The notes under the pieces: generated by a model | Told to the model about the DNA's origin: nothing | What the model saw: the letters and a program-made list of their open reading frames with translations, nothing else | Databases searched by the model: none | NCBI GenBank assembly: GCA_043775075.1 | Contig: JAYVSS010000096.1 | Span: 1 to 15,231 of the forward strand | Direction of reading: 5' to 3' | Source: JANLQX01 sp043775075 | GTDB taxonomy: Bacteria; Actinomycetota; Acidimicrobiia; Acidimicrobiales; JANYDT01 | Length of the DNA: 15,231 nucleotides | Made by a program: the position numbers and the translations under genes | Shown here: positions 15,180 to 15,231 of the stretch, one piece after another | How the letters are laid out: every line of letters begins with the position of its first letter | How positions within the stretch are numbered: the first letter of the stretch is position 1

Positions 15180-15231
15180 ATGAGTCGTGTTGATCCGATT
15201 GTGTTAGGTGACGAGGTTCGGGCTGAGCTGA
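15180..15231 (+). CDS. IS630-family transposase, N-terminal fragment (runs off window)
   Basis: ATG 15180 opens a frame of 17 complete codons, MSRVDPIVLGDEVRAEL, to the window end. The pattern 'P-I-V-L-x-x-E-x-R-A-E-L' is how many actinobacterial IS630-family transposases begin, just before their helix-turn-helix. The DDE catalytic core would lie beyond the window. GGATGGGTGG precedes the ATG, giving a weak ribosome site. The assignment depends on 17 residues, so another helix-turn-helix protein remains possible. Confidence 0.5.
   Translation, partial: MSRVDPIVLGDEVRAEL

Overview
The window looks like chromosomal DNA of a high-GC actinobacterium. The coding regions use G/C-ending codons, GTG and TTG starts are common, and some starts lack a Shine-Dalgarno site. 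The cbs-metB pair matches the mycobacterial arrangement (Rv1077/Rv1079-like). The amount of unknown secreted protein would suit an uncultured Acidimicrobiia-type lineage, but that placement is inference. I saw no tRNA, rRNA, CRISPR array or phage gene.

Layout. Bases 1-129 are the 3' end of a flavoprotein disulfide-oxidoreductase-type gene. At 259-2824 lies an overlapping pair encoding cystathionine beta-synthase and a cystathionine gamma-synthase/lyase family enzyme, a transsulfuration operon. A GH130-like glycoside hydrolase/phosphorylase (2855-4429, minus strand) converges on it. An acidic protein of unknown function (about 4619-5173, plus) is transcribed divergently from the glycosidase. 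An FAD-dependent oxidoreductase (5368-6552) starts at a TTG behind a strong Shine-Dalgarno and a promoter carrying a 10-bp direct repeat. A compact type II toxin-antitoxin module follows (Phd/YefM-type antitoxin 6608-6844, PIN toxin 6841-7329), preceded by a perfect 22-bp palindrome. On the minus strand a stand-alone CheY-like receiver protein (7742-8137) is followed by a possible 53-residue protein (7516-7677).

The right half is about exported proteins. There is a 277-residue secreted protein with eight cysteines after its likely signal peptide (8639-9472). After an 850-bp gene-poor, partly AT-rich gap comes a 1393-residue membrane-anchored protein (10324-14505). It has a long region of Asp-box (BNR/sortilin-like) beta-propeller repeats followed by four choice-of-anchor-D (ASPM-SPD-2-Hydin) Ig-like domains. 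A good sigma-70-type promoter lies about 60 bp upstream of its start. The last 650 bp hold no convincing gene until 15180, where a reading frame resembling the N-terminus of an IS630-family transposase begins and runs off the window.

Most genes are independent units. Real functional couplings are cbs-metB and the toxin-antitoxin pair. I did not find a clear new multi-gene system. The points most worth a second look are the two candidate operators, the large propeller/anchor-D surface protein, the cysteine-rich secreted protein upstream of it, the receiver protein without a kinase, and the possible insertion element at the right edge.
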